Position numbers and translations under genes: made by a program
Assembly: GCF_030272615.1 (NCBI RefSeq)
Contig: NC_081410.1
Location: 227,266,915 to 227,330,914, forward strand
Length of the DNA: 64,000 bases
Source: Cryptomeria japonica
Taxonomy: Eukaryota > Streptophyta > Pinopsida > Cupressales > Cupressaceae
Reading direction: 5' to 3'
The notes under the pieces: generated by a model
What the model was told of the DNA's origin: nothing
What the model saw: only the letters and a program-made list of their open reading frames with translations
Database searches by the model: none
Shown here: piece by piece, positions 1 to 12,907 of the stretch
How positions within the stretch are numbered: position 1 is the stretch's first letter
Layout: every line of letters begins with the position of its first letter

Positions 1-2
1 AA

Positions 3-593
3 ACACACTTTAAAGTTGCTAAAAGAATTTTAAGATATATTAAAGGAACTATTAATGTAGGTTTGTTTTATGATACAAATTCTGATTTTACTTTAAACGG
101 TTTTACTGATTCTGATCTAGGTGGAGATCCCAATGATGGGAAATCTACTTGTGGTTATTGTTTTTTTGTTGGTTAAGGAGCAATTTATTGGAATAGTAAA
201 AAGAAACAATCTACCTCTCTTGGATCCACTGAAGCTGAGTAAAAAGGATGCACTAATGCTTCCAAAGAAGCCTTGTGGTTTAGAAGACTACTTGAAGATT
301 TGGGTCTACCTCAACATGAACCAAATCAATTGTATTGTGACAGCCAAAGTGCCATTGCCTTGGCTAAAAATCCAGTTTTCCGTGCAAGGACAAAACACAT
401 TTCTCTCCAACACCGCTTTATTAGAGAACAAATTGAAGACAAACAAGTTTCACTCTTCTATTGCAAGGGAGAAGACCAAATTGCAAATATTTTGACCAAA
501 CCACTTTGTAAAGAAAAGTTTCAATTTCATTGTAAAAATATTGGATTGCAACCCATTGAAGAGTTTGATGTAAACTCCCCAAGTAAAGCTTAA
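3..593 (+). pseudogene. Copia pol, 3' end (RNase H), decayed
   Basis: This is the C-terminal end of a Ty1/Copia polyprotein, cut by the left window edge. In one frame it reads through the end of RT (RILRYIKGT) into RNase H: GFTDSDLGG, then DGKSTCGYCFF, GSTEAE, LYCDSQSAIALAKNP, RTKHISLQHRFIRE and the terminal ILTKPL. RNase H degrades the RNA strand of the RNA:DNA hybrid during reverse transcription. The expected acidic residues of RNase H (the D of FTDSD, the E of the STEAE block, the D of CDSQSA) are visible. Two in-frame TAA codons, at 174-176 and 240-242, break the frame, so the copy is dead. The frame closes with TAA at 591-593, directly before a polypurine tract and LTR. This is the normal order for a Copia element on the plus strand. 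Confidence 0.93.
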
Positions 594-600
594 TGGGGGG
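592..600 (+). other. Polypurine tract of the Copia element
   Basis: A short purine run (AATGGGGGG) lies directly after the pol stop codon and directly before TGTTAGAATA. This is the position of the plus-strand primer of an LTR retrotransposon, and it fixes the LTR start at 601. Confidence 0.75.
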
Positions 601-822
601 TGTTAGAATATTTAATCTTTACTTGGCTTAGGTTTATTTGTATTTAGTTTAAGATATTCCTTTGGAATTCCTACATGTAATTTGTCCTCTAGTACATGTG
701 TGAAGACAAGTCATTTCTTTTATTTTCCTTTATTAAGGAATATTAGATTTCCTCCATAAGAAGATGTGGACACATGACACACACACATGTTATGAATGGT
801 GGCATTCATCTCTCCTCATCTC

Positions 823-829
823 TATTTAA
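823..829 (+). promoter_or_regulatory. Candidate TATA box of the Copia LTR
   Basis: TATTTAA lies about 220 bases inside the LTR, a normal place for the U3 promoter of a plant Copia LTR. The call rests on motif and position only. Confidence 0.4.
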
Positions 830-883
830 GAGATGTCTCCTCTCTAATTTCTTTTTAATGACATTATTGTAAAGAGCTTCTTG

Positions 884-953
<70 letters not shown>

Positions 954-983
954 CTCTCTCTCTCTCACACACACACACACACA
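884..983. repeat. (TC)n(CA)n microsatellite
   Basis: Alternating runs of TC and CA dinucleotides fill about 100 bases inside the LTR. The reading frames seen here on both strands are products of the repeat. Confidence 0.97.
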
Positions 984-1179
984 TTTTTGGCATTGCCTCA
1001 TTCATAATATCAAAAGGGGTTTTTCTTTTCTTTTCCCCTTTCAAAAGTTCTTGTGCCTCCTTCTTCACATTTGGGTGATTGCTCCAAGGTTTCTACATTT
1101 CTCTTGGTAACATTTACTTCATCAATAAACTTACTTGGATTTTGTTTTTCTTTCCTTGCTCTTATATTTCCTTTCAATT

Positions 1180-1217
1180 GTTGACACCATTGTGTGGACC
1201 CCATTTTGGAGGCTGTT
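1180..1217 (+). repeat. Fragment of Gypsy-type LTR
   Basis: The segment TTGACACCATTGTG through GGAGGCTGT closely matches 32803-32845, inside the Gypsy-type LTR at 32677-33353. It is cut at 1218 by an LTR-like start in the opposite orientation. Confidence 0.5.
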
Positions 1218-2070
1218 TGTTGGAATCAAGGAACACTGAGAGGGGGGGTGAATCAGTGTTCTACCGATAATCTTAGTTTTGAACTTATTACTTATTAACC
1301 GGTTAACAGTAATAAAATTAAAGTGCATATACCAAATAACACATAGAAAGACAACACCATAACACTAGGATTTATATGTGGAAAACTTTGTAAAGGGAAA
1401 AACCATGGTGGGGCTGATACCCACAATATCTATATACTTGATCAAGGTATACAAATATTACATGAGGGGGTCTACACATGTAGAAAGGCCAACTGCTTAG
1501 AGCTCATTGCCCAAACACAAAATAAGAAGTCTCATTGACTTACATAATATTACAAAGTGTTTTACAACTGAAAATGAACTTACACTAGTACATTCGGGGC
1601 TAATTTCAGACGACCGATCATCAAAATTGCGACTACTTTTTGTCAAAAACTCATCGTTGGACTTTCTGACGATGCCTTTGAACATCGGCATTACGATGAC
1701 ACCATGGACTCTGCCAACGACAGGCATGATCACTCTTCTGGTCAAAAAAGTTGTTGGACATACAACATCCTCATCGGATGTTTGTTTAGATTGCATTGTC
1801 GGAATTTCAACGAATGTCTGAAACTTTGCATCAACAAGAATGTTGTTGGTCCGATGGTTTGGCCGTTGGTCCAATAATATGCATCGACGACCATCCAACA
1901 AGGAAGTGTCATCGGACATACAACATCCTCATTGGATGTTTGTTTAGTTGGGGTCAAAATTTTGATGGAAGCCTAAAACTTTGTACCGATGAGAATGTTG
2001 TTGGTTCGACGATTCTATCGTTAGTGGAAAGTTTAGTTGCCATCGTAATTCTGATGGAAATTCATTTAAA
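1218..2070 (-). repeat. Minus-oriented Sirevirus-like LTR fragment
   Basis: It starts TGTTGGAATCAAGG and continues into a GAGGGGGGGTGAATCAGTG block. The same kind of block opens the minus-strand Copia LTRs at 33359 and 52533. It also has AACCGGTTAA and a 'gtggaaaac...gggaaaaacc' stretch like those LTRs. No PBS abuts the left border, so this is a fragment or solo LTR. The right border is uncertain; the end given is where the 158-bp duplication stops. Confidence 0.45.
1760..2040. repeat. Diverged tandem duplication, period about 158 bp
   Basis: The block beginning TACAACATCCTCATCGGATG at 1761 recurs at 1919 with TTGG for TCGG. Matching phrases follow in the same order (ctgaaactttg / ctaaaactttg, gaatgttgttggt). 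The two copies are clearly related but diverged. Confidence 0.7.
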
Positions 2071-2074
2071 ATAA

Positions 2075-3458
2075 AATTAAATATTATTATCTAGACGTAA
2101 AGCACACCTCATTGATATGTACAGCGAATGATATTCTATCCCCATCAGCTACCAATAGGGGGCATAGGTTTCAAGCTAATATGATCAGGCGCACCATGGT
2201 TGAGACGGTCCAACTCCTAAGAGGACTGTATGAACCACTAAGTACTGGTAAACATATTAAAAATGGTGCTGATAGGGAATTGGCTAACTCAAATACTCAC
2301 CTTTAAAGCCAATTAGGGAGATGAAATGACTTTATCTACCTTATCTAAGTTAGTTGTTCTTGGGAGCTACCAAGACTTATCTACTATATATATACATGAA
2401 ATGAATTTATCTACTATACATATGCATATTTCTTATAAGTATATCCCAAATTGATAATCTCATATAAAGTGTCATCCTATGTCAATACATGACATGTACC
2501 TATTGAATGACATGTATATATGTCATACTAAGTAGTCACTCATTATTATATATTCAACATATATTCAAAGACGATAATCATGCATTCCGGACTACATGAA
2601 TATCCTCTTTAATAAATTAAATCACATGTACAAGGTTATTGGGTTGATCGAGTCTAATAGCAAAGTACAATAGGTAAAGATAGTACCAAAAATTAAGTTA
2701 CTAGCATCTTAAAAGAAAACAGAAATGTATTATGACCACCCACAAAACACTTGATATAAAATAGTTCCAACCTTTCTTTTGTTTAAGTAACTAGGGTATT
2801 TGAATTTAAATTTTGGTATAAAAAAATAAAATTTTAAAGGTCATCTCTCTCCTTGTATAGTTCAACATGCCCACATGTTTACTCCTAAAAAATTTCAACT
2901 CATTTAGATATCTTATTTTCTAGTTATGAAATTGATCTTGGGACCTATGGGTTATGGGCCCATAATATACTTAAGTGAAGTTAGCATAAACCATATCAAT
3001 TATGTTCAATTACATCAATATCCACTTCGAGTGTTTAATATACATATCATCAATGATTACAATGCTTATTTCAATATACATTTGAATTACAACTTGCAAG
3101 AATAGATGAAAGAGAAAGAACATGTGTTGAGGGAGGTGGAAGTTCTCTCCGAGTTGATCATGAATTGAGTCCATCGGTCCCCAATGGTGGTTTGCAATGC
3201 CACCCGACCACGTGGAACCTTTAGGTCCACCCCATCGTGCTTGTGGAGATAGTTCCAAATAGTCAATAAAAGTATACAAGGGGGATGATAGGCTCACACA
3301 TGCCATACACAATGCATACATGACACAAGTAATGGAACAATACAGTGCAACACCAATAGAGAAGGATGATACCAAGTCACAAATCCACATAGGGTCACTA
3401 CTTTAAAACTGCACAAGGCATTAGATTCTAGAGTGTAGTGGAGGAAGTGTAATCATAT
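2075..3458. other. No recognisable gene
   Basis: AT-rich sequence with no ORF above about 130 codons and no protein motif I recognise. The 126-codon minus-strand ORF at 3010-3390 has no recognisable domain. Confidence 0.5.
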
Positions 3459-4035
3459 GTGTTCATGGGGATGCACCATATGAAATCAAGCATTCTCTCA
3501 TATGGACGAGAAGGAAGATCATGCAATCCTTGTGCTACATGAGCAGACATGTCTCTTCCGATAAGTCCCAACGCTCCATGTGCAGGCATACCTTTCATCG
3601 TATGTGCTCATGGGGATGCACCATATGGAACCAAGAATTCTCTCATATAGATGAGAACAATGATCACACAATCCCTGTGCTACATGAGTGGGCATGTCTC
3701 TTCGCACAAGTCCCAACACTCCATGTGCGGGCTTGCCTTTCATTGTATGTGCTCATGGGGATGCACCCTATGGAACCAAGAATTCTCTCATACGGACGAG
3801 AACGACAATCACACAATCCCTATGCTACATGAGTGGGTATGTCTCTTTGCACAAGTCCCAACACTCCATGTGCGGGCATGCCTTTCATCGAATGTGCTCT
3901 TAGGGACGAACCATATGAAACCAAGCATTCTCTCATGTGAACGAGAATAATGATCACATAATCCTTGTGTGAGTGGGCATGCCTCTTCGCACAAGTCCCT
4001 ATGCTCCATGTGCAAGCATGCCTTCCCAAAACACC
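3459..4035. repeat. Tandem repeat, four copies of about 145 bp
   Basis: Units start with GTGCTCATGGGGATGCACC (or a variant) at 3459, 3604, 3749 and 3894, a constant step of 145. Each contains CTCTCATATGGACGAGAA, GTGCTACATGAG and AAGTCCCAAC...CCATGTGC in order. The fourth copy carries a short internal deletion. The short ORFs seen on both strands here are produced by the repeat. Confidence 0.93.
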
Positions 4036-7000
4036 CTTGGTGTTGTGATAGTGCTCAAGGCATGCTCAAGGAACCAATTATCTTGTTATTTGTTTTAACC
4101 CAAGTCTATTGTTATGTTATCACTTGATTAAAAAACTCCCCAAACACAAATTCCAAGTGTACCACTTTCAGACGAGGGACACAAGTGGGAGCCACTCCCT
4201 AGACTCACTCTAGGACTAAGCTCATGCCATATATAAATGCAAGACATCTCAAATACATCAAATTATCTCAATTGCAAAATGCCATTTTCATACATAAGCA
4301 AGACATACTCAATTGGGCACAACACCAAGAGAACGGATCCCAATTGATCCCTTATCAAAATTCATCAAATACCACTTTTCAGTAATTCCCAAGTTTGGAC
4401 CAAAAACCAGTCATGAGGCCAATTACCATTGATGAATGAATAAATGAAGGATTTTAATGATGTCCACGAGACTAAATAGTCTATGGGACCAAGACAAACA
4501 CCCTTAACTGATGGACCTCAAAAACCTTGAATTTTCAAAGTGCATAAAATGTAAATGCAAGAATAGACTTTTGATTCTAATCAACTCAACAATACAATAC
4601 ACCCTTGATTTGTCATTTCAACATCCCAAATAGAATTGAACAACATAACCTCATATATACTCGTAATTTCTAAATTTGGTTCATACAAATCATATAATCA
4701 TCCAAATGGAGAGATTTAAATTGGAAGAATACTTCAATTCACTCAACAATTCATTTGCAACAAACTAAAATCAATTCAATTGAAAAACAAAGGAGGAATT
4801 TGAGTTCCAACCTCAAACTTGACCAAATCTTCAAATTGACAATATAATTGAACATAATTGAGATGAGACATGAGTTTCTTAAGTGAGTTTATTTTAGCAT
4901 AAACCACAATGAATCTACACCTATAGTCCAAAGTAATCTAGCGAGGCATTCTATCTAAAATTCAAAATCATGAGTATTGGATCCAAGAGTATAGCACAAA
5001 AATTCAGTTATAGCAATCTGTTATACATAATATATCAAAGCAATTTGCAACCATATCTATTTAAGAATGGTTCAACATATAAACTCTTATCTTTCTTTTT
5101 TTTGGTAAGCATTATCAACTATAATGAATATATAATAATGTAAAGAAGTCTTTATTGTTCATTATATAAATGGGGATATGTATAATATGGTATCGTTATA
5201 TATATTTAATTGTAATAGACAAGATTTGAAAAATATGTTTTATGTTTATATGTATTTATTCAAATAACTGATCTTCTGTCATTGAAATATAAGGATATAT
5301 ACCACTTCTATTGAAAATTACTCACTGAGAATTAAAACAAAATAAATCTAGGATATGGAACAAAATTTTCTTAAGGTTTGACAATGGATGTATCCCTCAA
5401 ATCAATCACAAAATTAACTATATAGATCAATATCTTACTTGAAATCACATAGAGAAATCTTATTGATTAACTATGAACATGTTACCTTAGGATGAGCTTA
5501 GATATGAATTTGGGGTTATCAAAGCAATGTTAACAACATGTATAGGACATCTAGGATAGCAGCATAGAGAAAGTGGAATATAAGATAGGTGAGAGTGAAG
5601 TGCCTTGGATCAAATGTTGGAAGAGATGTGTGGGACCCCTGCACACCCCATAGAAGCATTTAGAAGCCATAAAAAAGTGCCATAGACCAAATATTAATGA
5701 TTGTCCTAAGGGTACCAATTGTGACAATCACAAGTTTACCAGTGATACTACCTACTCAAACAAGTTGTGTTTGGAAACCCCACTAGGTGTGTATATGTAA
5801 TGGTAATGAAATGTCCTAAGAGTAGCCCTTACACCAGTATGCACAAACCTTGGTGTCACAATGGTGTTGGTGTGGCCTTGGGCCAATGGTGTTTGATAGT
5901 TACAATTAGGACAATGATCTCAAACATAATTTACAATGTTTATAACTCTAATGTCCCAATCTACTTGTATATATTTTCACAAAACAATTAACAACCCAAC
6001 CATAGCTATTAATAAGATTTCTCCATAAAATGCATGCAAAACGTATCATCATTGATAGGATAATTGACTTGTATTTAGTAAGAGACCTCAGTGAGTGGAT
6101 TTTCATGCTAAAAAGAGTACTTGCAATAAAGATATTGAAATCAACGAGACATTATGCATTCAAAAATCCACAAGGAAGATCTAATATTTATGAATAAAAT
6201 TGCAAATCAATCTAAGTTACATGTTTGATATCTTACTTATATCATGACAACATAAAATGTATATATGCACTCAACATACCTCTTTGTTTTTTTATTTGAG
6301 AATGTTGCTAGGAATTAATAGGTGAATGACACATTGATCTACACATGAATCACTTGTACTTTCCTGATACTTTCATCCCTTGGTCAAGGCCGCGTACCCC
6401 CTAACACTTGAAGATTGTTTCCACCCTCATGATTACTTGAAGTCCATGCTCAAATCACACTAAATGACAATAGTTAGTACAAAATAGTGACCATAGCCAA
6501 GGAAGCCCAAATTTAATCATACTCAACATAATAAGAAATAACTAAATCATTTGGACCATTATTCATAACATAACCTCTTTTTCACATCATGGAAGGCCAA
6601 AATTACAAGGATCACGCTTCTTTGAAGGAGCCATTGTTCAGAGCCACCAAACTATCAACAAGAGTAGAAGCTATTAGGCTCATACAATTTTAGGACATAT
6701 AAAGAGTTGAATTAGAAGTGAGAAAAATAAAATGAAAAATTGTTGAAATATAATCTTCACAATTCTATCATCACGAGTGAAAACAATCCAGTGAGGAGGA
6801 CAAAGCTAAATAGTGTGATGAGGATCAGAGCCATCCAATCTAGGAGGCATAATATGAGACTCTTTCTGAACCAATGCTAAGGGCTATTATGATTTGAAGC
6901 TTCTCTTAAATCCTTACATTTTGTTGTCACATAATGAGGTAGAAGAGGTAGATTCAAAGTCTTAGAATAAGGTCGATATATATATGGATGGTAATATATG

Positions 7001-8174
7001 AAATGATATATGAAAGATCTATGAAGGCCATGGTAGAGGGGAATAATCAATTCACACTAAGTGAAGTTATGGAGGTAGTTGACATGGATGTAAAGTGGGG
7101 AGTGTAAAGGAGTCTTTGGATTCATGAAGAACATTAAGGAGAAAAGGTTAGTTATATCAAGGAAAAATAAAGAAAAAGGGAAGTCATAAAGAAGGGAGGA
7201 AGAAAATAGGGAAGAAAGTGAAGAAATAAAGAGGGGGATCTAATTTATTTTGGTATGTATCCTCTACTACTCTTTTTTCATTGAATGATTTTGCAATATG
7301 TTGAGAAGACTGCAAGGCATGAAGTAATTCTCATAAGGTATGAAGGAGCTATGTAAAGCATAAACCATACATATGAATACATGCAAGGCATGAATCATAC
7401 TTGTAAACCATGAAGTAATACATAAATACACATAAGGTACAAGCATATATGAGAAAGGTTCTCATGGAGTGGACATGCTAAAGACACGTCGATCATGAAG
7501 CATACAATAGAGAGGTATTCATGGAATAGACATCTGAAAACATCTCATTCATGAAGTAACAAAATTCTAAAAAAAATTTAAAGTAATAAATAAACTTACA
7601 AGGATGAGGCATATTCATAACTTTTGTAGTCCCGCCATGGATATCAACACTAGAATCAACTCATATTGTTAGTGTACATACAAGACAATATGTGAGTTCA
7701 GTATACCCAACAACTTGTGGTGTCGTTGTTCGTGTTGGCTCCGTCGGACCTTGCAATTAAGAATCGATATACATTATTCAATAATATTAACTGTGCAACA
7801 TAATGAAATATTGAAAAGTGTTTTATCTTGTTGAGCTTCGCTTGGTTTCGAGAATAGTTTAATATTCTCTACTTAACAGGGCCAACCATGTGAAGGTGGA
7901 AGCTCATTTGGCCCCTCCCCCCCTAACATCACTCTAAATTCACGGTTAACATCTTATAACATTCATTCATTCTTTCTTTCTACCATTAATAAAATATAAC
8001 ATCCATTCATTAATATCACATAACGTTCATTAACACATAACATTGATTAACATTAATTAACATGCAACATTCATCAATATTAATTAACACATATAATTCA
8101 TAACCATCAATTAGCATATAATTACATTCATTAACACATAAAAATGAGTCATTATCAAATAAGGTAGATTACAA
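4036..8174. other. No recognisable gene; AT-rich intergenic or old repeat DNA
   Basis: No protein motif was recognised in any frame and no LTR pair was found. The stretch around 7960-8130 is built from degenerate CATTAACA-like units. It should contain the left end of the CACTA element, but no clear CACTA terminus was found. Confidence 0.45.
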
Positions 8175-11100
8175 TCATTTATTTTTTTGTTTTTTATTTG
8201 AAGCTATGAAAAGAGTAAGTGAAACATCGGTTTCTTCATCATTTCCCCCCTCTGTAGTTGTTCCACCCTCTTCTCGTGATCTTGATGTATGCCTAGTCCT
8301 ATACTGAGGACGAGGACACTAAAGCAAAGGGGGGTCCTCTGCAATAACAAAGAAATGGGTTAAATTCAATTTTTTTTAAATTATTGTTACAAGTATTTCA
8401 TTAATTTAGAGAACATAACTGTTGCGCTTTTTACCTGATGGGGCCACATCATTTTGTCTAGCCTCAACCTTAACATGTTGAACACCCTCTAGATCATCTG
8501 GAGTTGAAATACTAAAGGTTACATTAATGTTGAACAGCAATTGTAATTACATTTGTTTAAAGGAATAAAAATGGTCCTCTTTACCTAATTGGGGAACATC
8601 ACATTCCTGATGTTGTGTACCTAGATAATGCTCCACTTGGTCACCACCGACTACATGCTCTAAAATATTAACAAAAAAGGTTACATTAATTACTACTCTA
8701 ATTATAAATTAATATGTTTAATTGTATTAATATCTACATAAATAAATTTGAATAGTAAATGAATACCTCCACTACTGGGATGCACATCTGGACCTTCATG
8801 TGCAAGTGGTGTTTCATGATTAGCAGGCTACATTCCAATGTCATGCACATTGTTATCATTGCTTGCTTATTTATAACAAATATAGTCACTTTATGTTGGA
8901 ACTCAACATCAATTAGATTATTGGTAAAGTATTCAATTTGAAATAATTTCCATTTAACATATTTACCTATGTGATGGATGCACTTGAATATTGTGTATGC
9001 CCACTCAATTCTCGTAGTCAATCAGCCATGACTGTATAACCTTGATGGTAGGCAATTCTCTTGTCATATTCTATGGGCGCTCTATTGAATTCAGAGCCCT
9101 GCATTTTTGCTTGGTATCGTGAATTTTGCTTGCATTGTTTGATAAAAAAAAATTGTTTGCAATTTATTAATATTTTGATGCAATATTTCATTTACATGAG
9201 ATACTTACAATTCATGCAACAAGTTTGATATATCCACTAGAGCCGAGTTTGTGTTTCCCGTGATTTTCTTGTCTTGCCTTGGTTGCCTTTGACGTGTCAC
9301 TCAGTCTATAAAAAGTTTGAAATAAGTTAGATTATATAAATATAAAGAGTAATTAATTAGTACATAATTACATTCTTAATAGTATCTCGTACCTTCTTTT
9401 GGCATCTGGTGGTGTATTTCCTTTTTTCCTTTCAATTCTCTTCTTGGCATCCAAAATCAAGTCCTTCCACTCTCTCTCTAGAATCATGGGGGATGCTCGT
9501 ACTTTAGGTTCCTCTCTAAATGGGTCTTGTATTGGTTCCTCACATACTTTAGATATGTGCCAACTTTTTAAAGGAGCTTGGTTTTGTTGAAGGTGTCATT
9601 TCCAAACCACTCAACCATTTGGTTTGTCAATTCATCTTTTAACCTTTTTTCTTGTTCATTCCACCTTTTAAAGCAAAAGCAAACCTGTTAGATTCAGAAA
9701 TGAACTAGAAGCTACATTTATTATAGTTCAAGAAATGGATCAAAGGAAAACTATTCTAGCAATGATATGAAATCAAAATAGTGGATTAGGGTTAGTTCAC
9801 ATATGATGTACCACCTTTTACGTATGGTGGGCCCAAATATCTACAATGCAATTTCACTAAGATGTTTATAGAAAATATCATTTCCTGCAAAAAATTCATA
9901 GGATCATTAGTCCAAAACGAGTGATCATAAAGTAAATTATAATTAGACTATATATAATAATAATTTTAAAGTACCTAGAACCTTCTGTATCTTTAAGAGA
10001 ATCATTTCTTCATCGCTCACCACCAATGTGGCCTGCAACGTTCCCGTACTAGCAATACGAGAAGATCCAGGAAATGATGGTATGTTATCAGCAATAGTCA
10101 CCTCTGGCGCATCCTCATGTGCATCTCCTCCTACAGAAAATGAATCCACTATGAAATGCCCCCAAGAAAGAACGCTTGAAGGGAAATAAACACATAACAA
10201 AAGATAGAGAAAAAGAGGGATCTACCACCAGTGGGTGGGCCAATATGATGTGCAGTAGAAGATGTATGCATGCTATGTATTGCCGACATTGCAGTCGGCA
10301 ATACAGGTGGGGCTAACCTCTGATGAGGAGGCGACGATATTTGTACAGAAACATTGACAACACCTGAAGAATAATACATTAAATATATCAAACATTAAAT
10401 ATATGAAAAGTGCAAGAATTGTAAACAAGGATGAACCTTTATTATGAATATTGACAGTATCAAGTATGATGTGTTTTGGGTACTCAAAGTGATAAGCCAA
10501 GAAAGTGATAGTCCAAGAAAATTGTCATCACCTGAAGTACCCGCAACACCCTGATCATGGCCACCACTTTCATGAGGGCGCATAAATTGCTATAAAAACA
10601 AAACGTACATATTTTAGTTAATGACATAAAAGAGAATAAAATATAAACCATTATTGAACTTTTGTTATAATTAAAGCTTTCATTACTGCTTACTTGCAAG
10701 TTTTCTGCCATCCGAATCAATACTTGCACCCTCTCTCGTATCTCATCAGTCATAGGATACACAGATGCCAAAGCAACAATCTCTTTACTAATTTTTCTAA
10801 GAGGATTTTTATGAATTCCATAGGGTGTGTGGAATTTTCAGGGTCATCATCACTTAATCCTATTGAGTCCACATCCCTAGAGAGGTGCTCAGGTACTGCA
10901 GCTCCCTTTCCCTTTCCCCGAACATCCATCTATGTCAAGAATATCATTAACAATTACAAAATCACTCTAAAACACTCAAAAAAAGAACATAATAATGTAA
11001 CAGTTTGCTTCTATCTAATTTGTACAATTACAATGAGGTTTACTTGCTCGATAGAAGTGTCGTGACCTACATCCTTGTCTGTGATATGTGATGGATCCAT

Positions 11101-12531
11101 GTCACCCTATGACAAAGAAAAATATAAAAAATGTTAGCAAAATTAAACCAATAGACTTAGCAAAAAAACTTCATAATAAAATGGTATATTAGATTCATTA
11201 ATTGGAGGTTGGCTAATTTAAATGGTATATAGTACGCACCACCCCCATGATATTAACTTTGTTTGTATCTATACGATTCAAACTGTAATCGATTAGAAGC
11301 TATTCGCCTACACTTATTGATTTTATCACACATACGAATACATGATTTCCCTCGCGTGCCTCAAATATGAAACTGGGTTGTTTATTAGTTGACCCAGGTC
11401 GCATACTATTTATAAAACTTGCAAAATTCCCTGTTGCTTTTGGCCGACCATTAATGTATACAACCACTCGTTTACTTTGATCATATCTTTCTATTGTATA
11501 TAATTTGCTGATAGTGCATACCTACACATACTTTTTTTATATCGAACAATCTGCATCCAATTATTGTAATTGTAACAAGGTCCAACAAACTCCATCAATT
11601 CAACAACTTTGTTGTAACAGACCTTTATGTCATCCATGGAAAATAGGCCGAAACCATGTAATGACAAAGGTGCTATGCGATATATCCTATTGTTAACACA
11701 AAAATTGGTGTTTATTGGAGGAAGTTCCTTGGGTACCCATTGTTTCTGTAGATGTTTGTACCTCAATGGCACCTCAATTTTGCCTTTGGTCTCATCATCA
11801 TAAGAACATGATCCCCCTTGAGAAAGGAAAAATTTCATGTGTTTATTGAATTTTCTTCTAATCTTTTGACCTCTTGTTGATCTCCCTATTGTAGACCTAC
11901 TATGTGTCTCACTTTCATTTTCTATTCCTACAATTCCCTCACTCGAGGAAGACACATATGCCAAATACCTATTTAGGGGTACCTACACTCCATCAAATGA
12001 AAGAGTTAACTGGTAATGAGAGATAAATTTTGCAAATGAGGGTAATGTTGATGAAGAAGTCGACCCTAAAGTTGATGTTCAGATTAAAATTTGAATAAGT
12101 CCAACTGGGGCCTCAAGTGTTCATAACTGTATTAGATTTGCTGCTAATGTCGAGGTTTGAAAAATCGAGGAAGTTTGTTTTCCAAGTAAGTTTTTTAAAA
12201 ATAAACTATTTCTATAGGGTGTATTGACTAGTTATACCTGTCCATCCATGAGACTGTGCAGGATCCTCATCAAAGGGGTTCAGGTTCCTGCACATGTAAT
12301 TTAATTATCTTATGTTAGATAAAAATTACATAGTACACAACATGAACAACATGAACTTTGTAGACAAAAAAAGTATTAAATAATAAAAAGATGTTGTCAT
12401 CAAAATCATTGTAAATTTTTTAATTCCTTGCCTTTACTTTATGTAGACTATGCAGGATCCTCAACTAAATAGTTGACAATGTCTTTAGTCAACAACCTGT
12501 TCCCACCAAGGGTGACAACATCATACTGGGA
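8175..12531 (-). pseudogene. CACTA second gene: multi-exon, SET-like plus En/Spm-type accessory protein
   Basis: A chain of short coding blocks runs on the minus strand, several bounded by plausible GT and AG sites. In order: SQYDVVTLGGNRLLTKD near 12500; NPFDEDPAQSHGWT near 12270; the SET-like block (11964-11230); AVPEHLSRDVDSIGLSDDD near 10880; PMTDEIRERVQVLIRMAEN near 10720; VRNQYKTHLERNLKYEHPP near 9520; KATKARQENHGKHKLGSSGY near 9260; GSEFNRAPIEYDKRIAYHQG near 9080; then small exons 8767-8827, 8585-8659, 8435-8511 and the last, 8175-8338, with a TGA at 8175-8177. The 9700-9000 part resembles the plant Ptta/En/Spm-type transposase family. Position downstream of, and co-oriented with, the TNP2 gene matches the usual two-gene CACTA layout. 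Stops (for example TAG in SVGE*LLIDY) and a frameshift show decay. A single gene is inferred; two adjacent genes are possible. Confidence 0.6.
11230..11964 (-). pseudogene. SET-domain-like segment of the CACTA second gene
   Basis: SET domains transfer methyl groups from S-adenosylmethionine to lysine, usually on histones. Reading from 11964: a basic, Ser-rich start, then PPINTNFCVNNRIYRIAPLS, then HGFGLFSMDDI, which fits the G-x-GLF-x-x-x-x-I of SET motif I. Next come VELMEFVGPCYNYNNWMQI and RYALSANYIQ. After a frameshift near 11490 come VVVYINGRPKATGNFASFIN, SMRPGSTNKQPSF, GNHVFVCVIKSISVGE, a TAG, and LLIDYSLNRID. The last part fits the SET-C 'A-x-x-x-I-x-x-GEELLxDY' motif. The canonical NHSCxPN is replaced by INSMRPG...N, so methyltransferase activity is doubtful even for an intact ancestor. 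Identification is from motif order only. Confidence 0.6.
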
Positions 12532-12689
12532 CTATACATGAAATCAACACCATCAATTGAGCATCATAAGAATTACATTTGTAAGTTGATAAACAATAAA
12601 TACATACATATCATAAGAATAATAAGCATCACATGATGTATCATCATATATGTAATTGAGCATCATAATTAGCATCACATATGTGTCAA

Positions 12690-12907
12690 CATAAACATGT
12701 AATCCATCACATATGTATCATAAATCATCATCCATCACATAGGTAATAAACAATCCACATTATATAAATAAACAAAAATTTCAAAAAATGTCACATGTAT
12801 CAACATAAACAAGTAATCCATCACATATGTATTTTAAATCAACATCCATCACATAGCTAATAAACAATCCAAATTCCATAAATAAACAAAGTTTAAAAAA
12901 TGTCACA
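12690..12907. repeat. Tandem duplication of about 114 bp between the two CACTA genes
   Basis: GTAATCCATCACATATGTAT at 12699 recurs at 12813, followed in both copies by CATCCATCACATAG, TAATAAACAATCCA, ATAAATAAACAAA and AAAAAATGTCACA. It lies in the AT-rich spacer between the transposase gene and the second gene. Confidence 0.8.

Larger units (their letters stand above)
601..1180 (+). repeat. Copia 3' LTR
   Basis: The LTR starts TGTTAGAATA immediately after the polypurine tract. It contains a TATA-like box at 823-829 and a long TC/CA microsatellite. The right border is uncertain: no clean end matching the start was found. Sequence resembling a different (Gypsy-type) LTR begins near 1180, so the end is placed there provisionally. 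Confidence 0.65.

Noticed and set aside
121-495. 124-codon plus-strand ORF
   Set aside because: Wrong frame over the Copia RNase H; the real frame is one base away and matches pol motifs.
844-1078. ORFs rich in CVCERERE and SLSLSHTHT
   Set aside because: Direct products of the TC/CA microsatellite.
3459-4035. CRISPR-like array
   Set aside because: Units are about 145 bp throughout with no repeat-spacer structure, and the context is plant transposon DNA.
4036-8174. Left CACTA terminus near 7647-7675 (CACTA...TAGTG)
   Set aside because: The two motifs are only about 30 bases apart, with no matching subterminal repeats or 3-bp target duplication.
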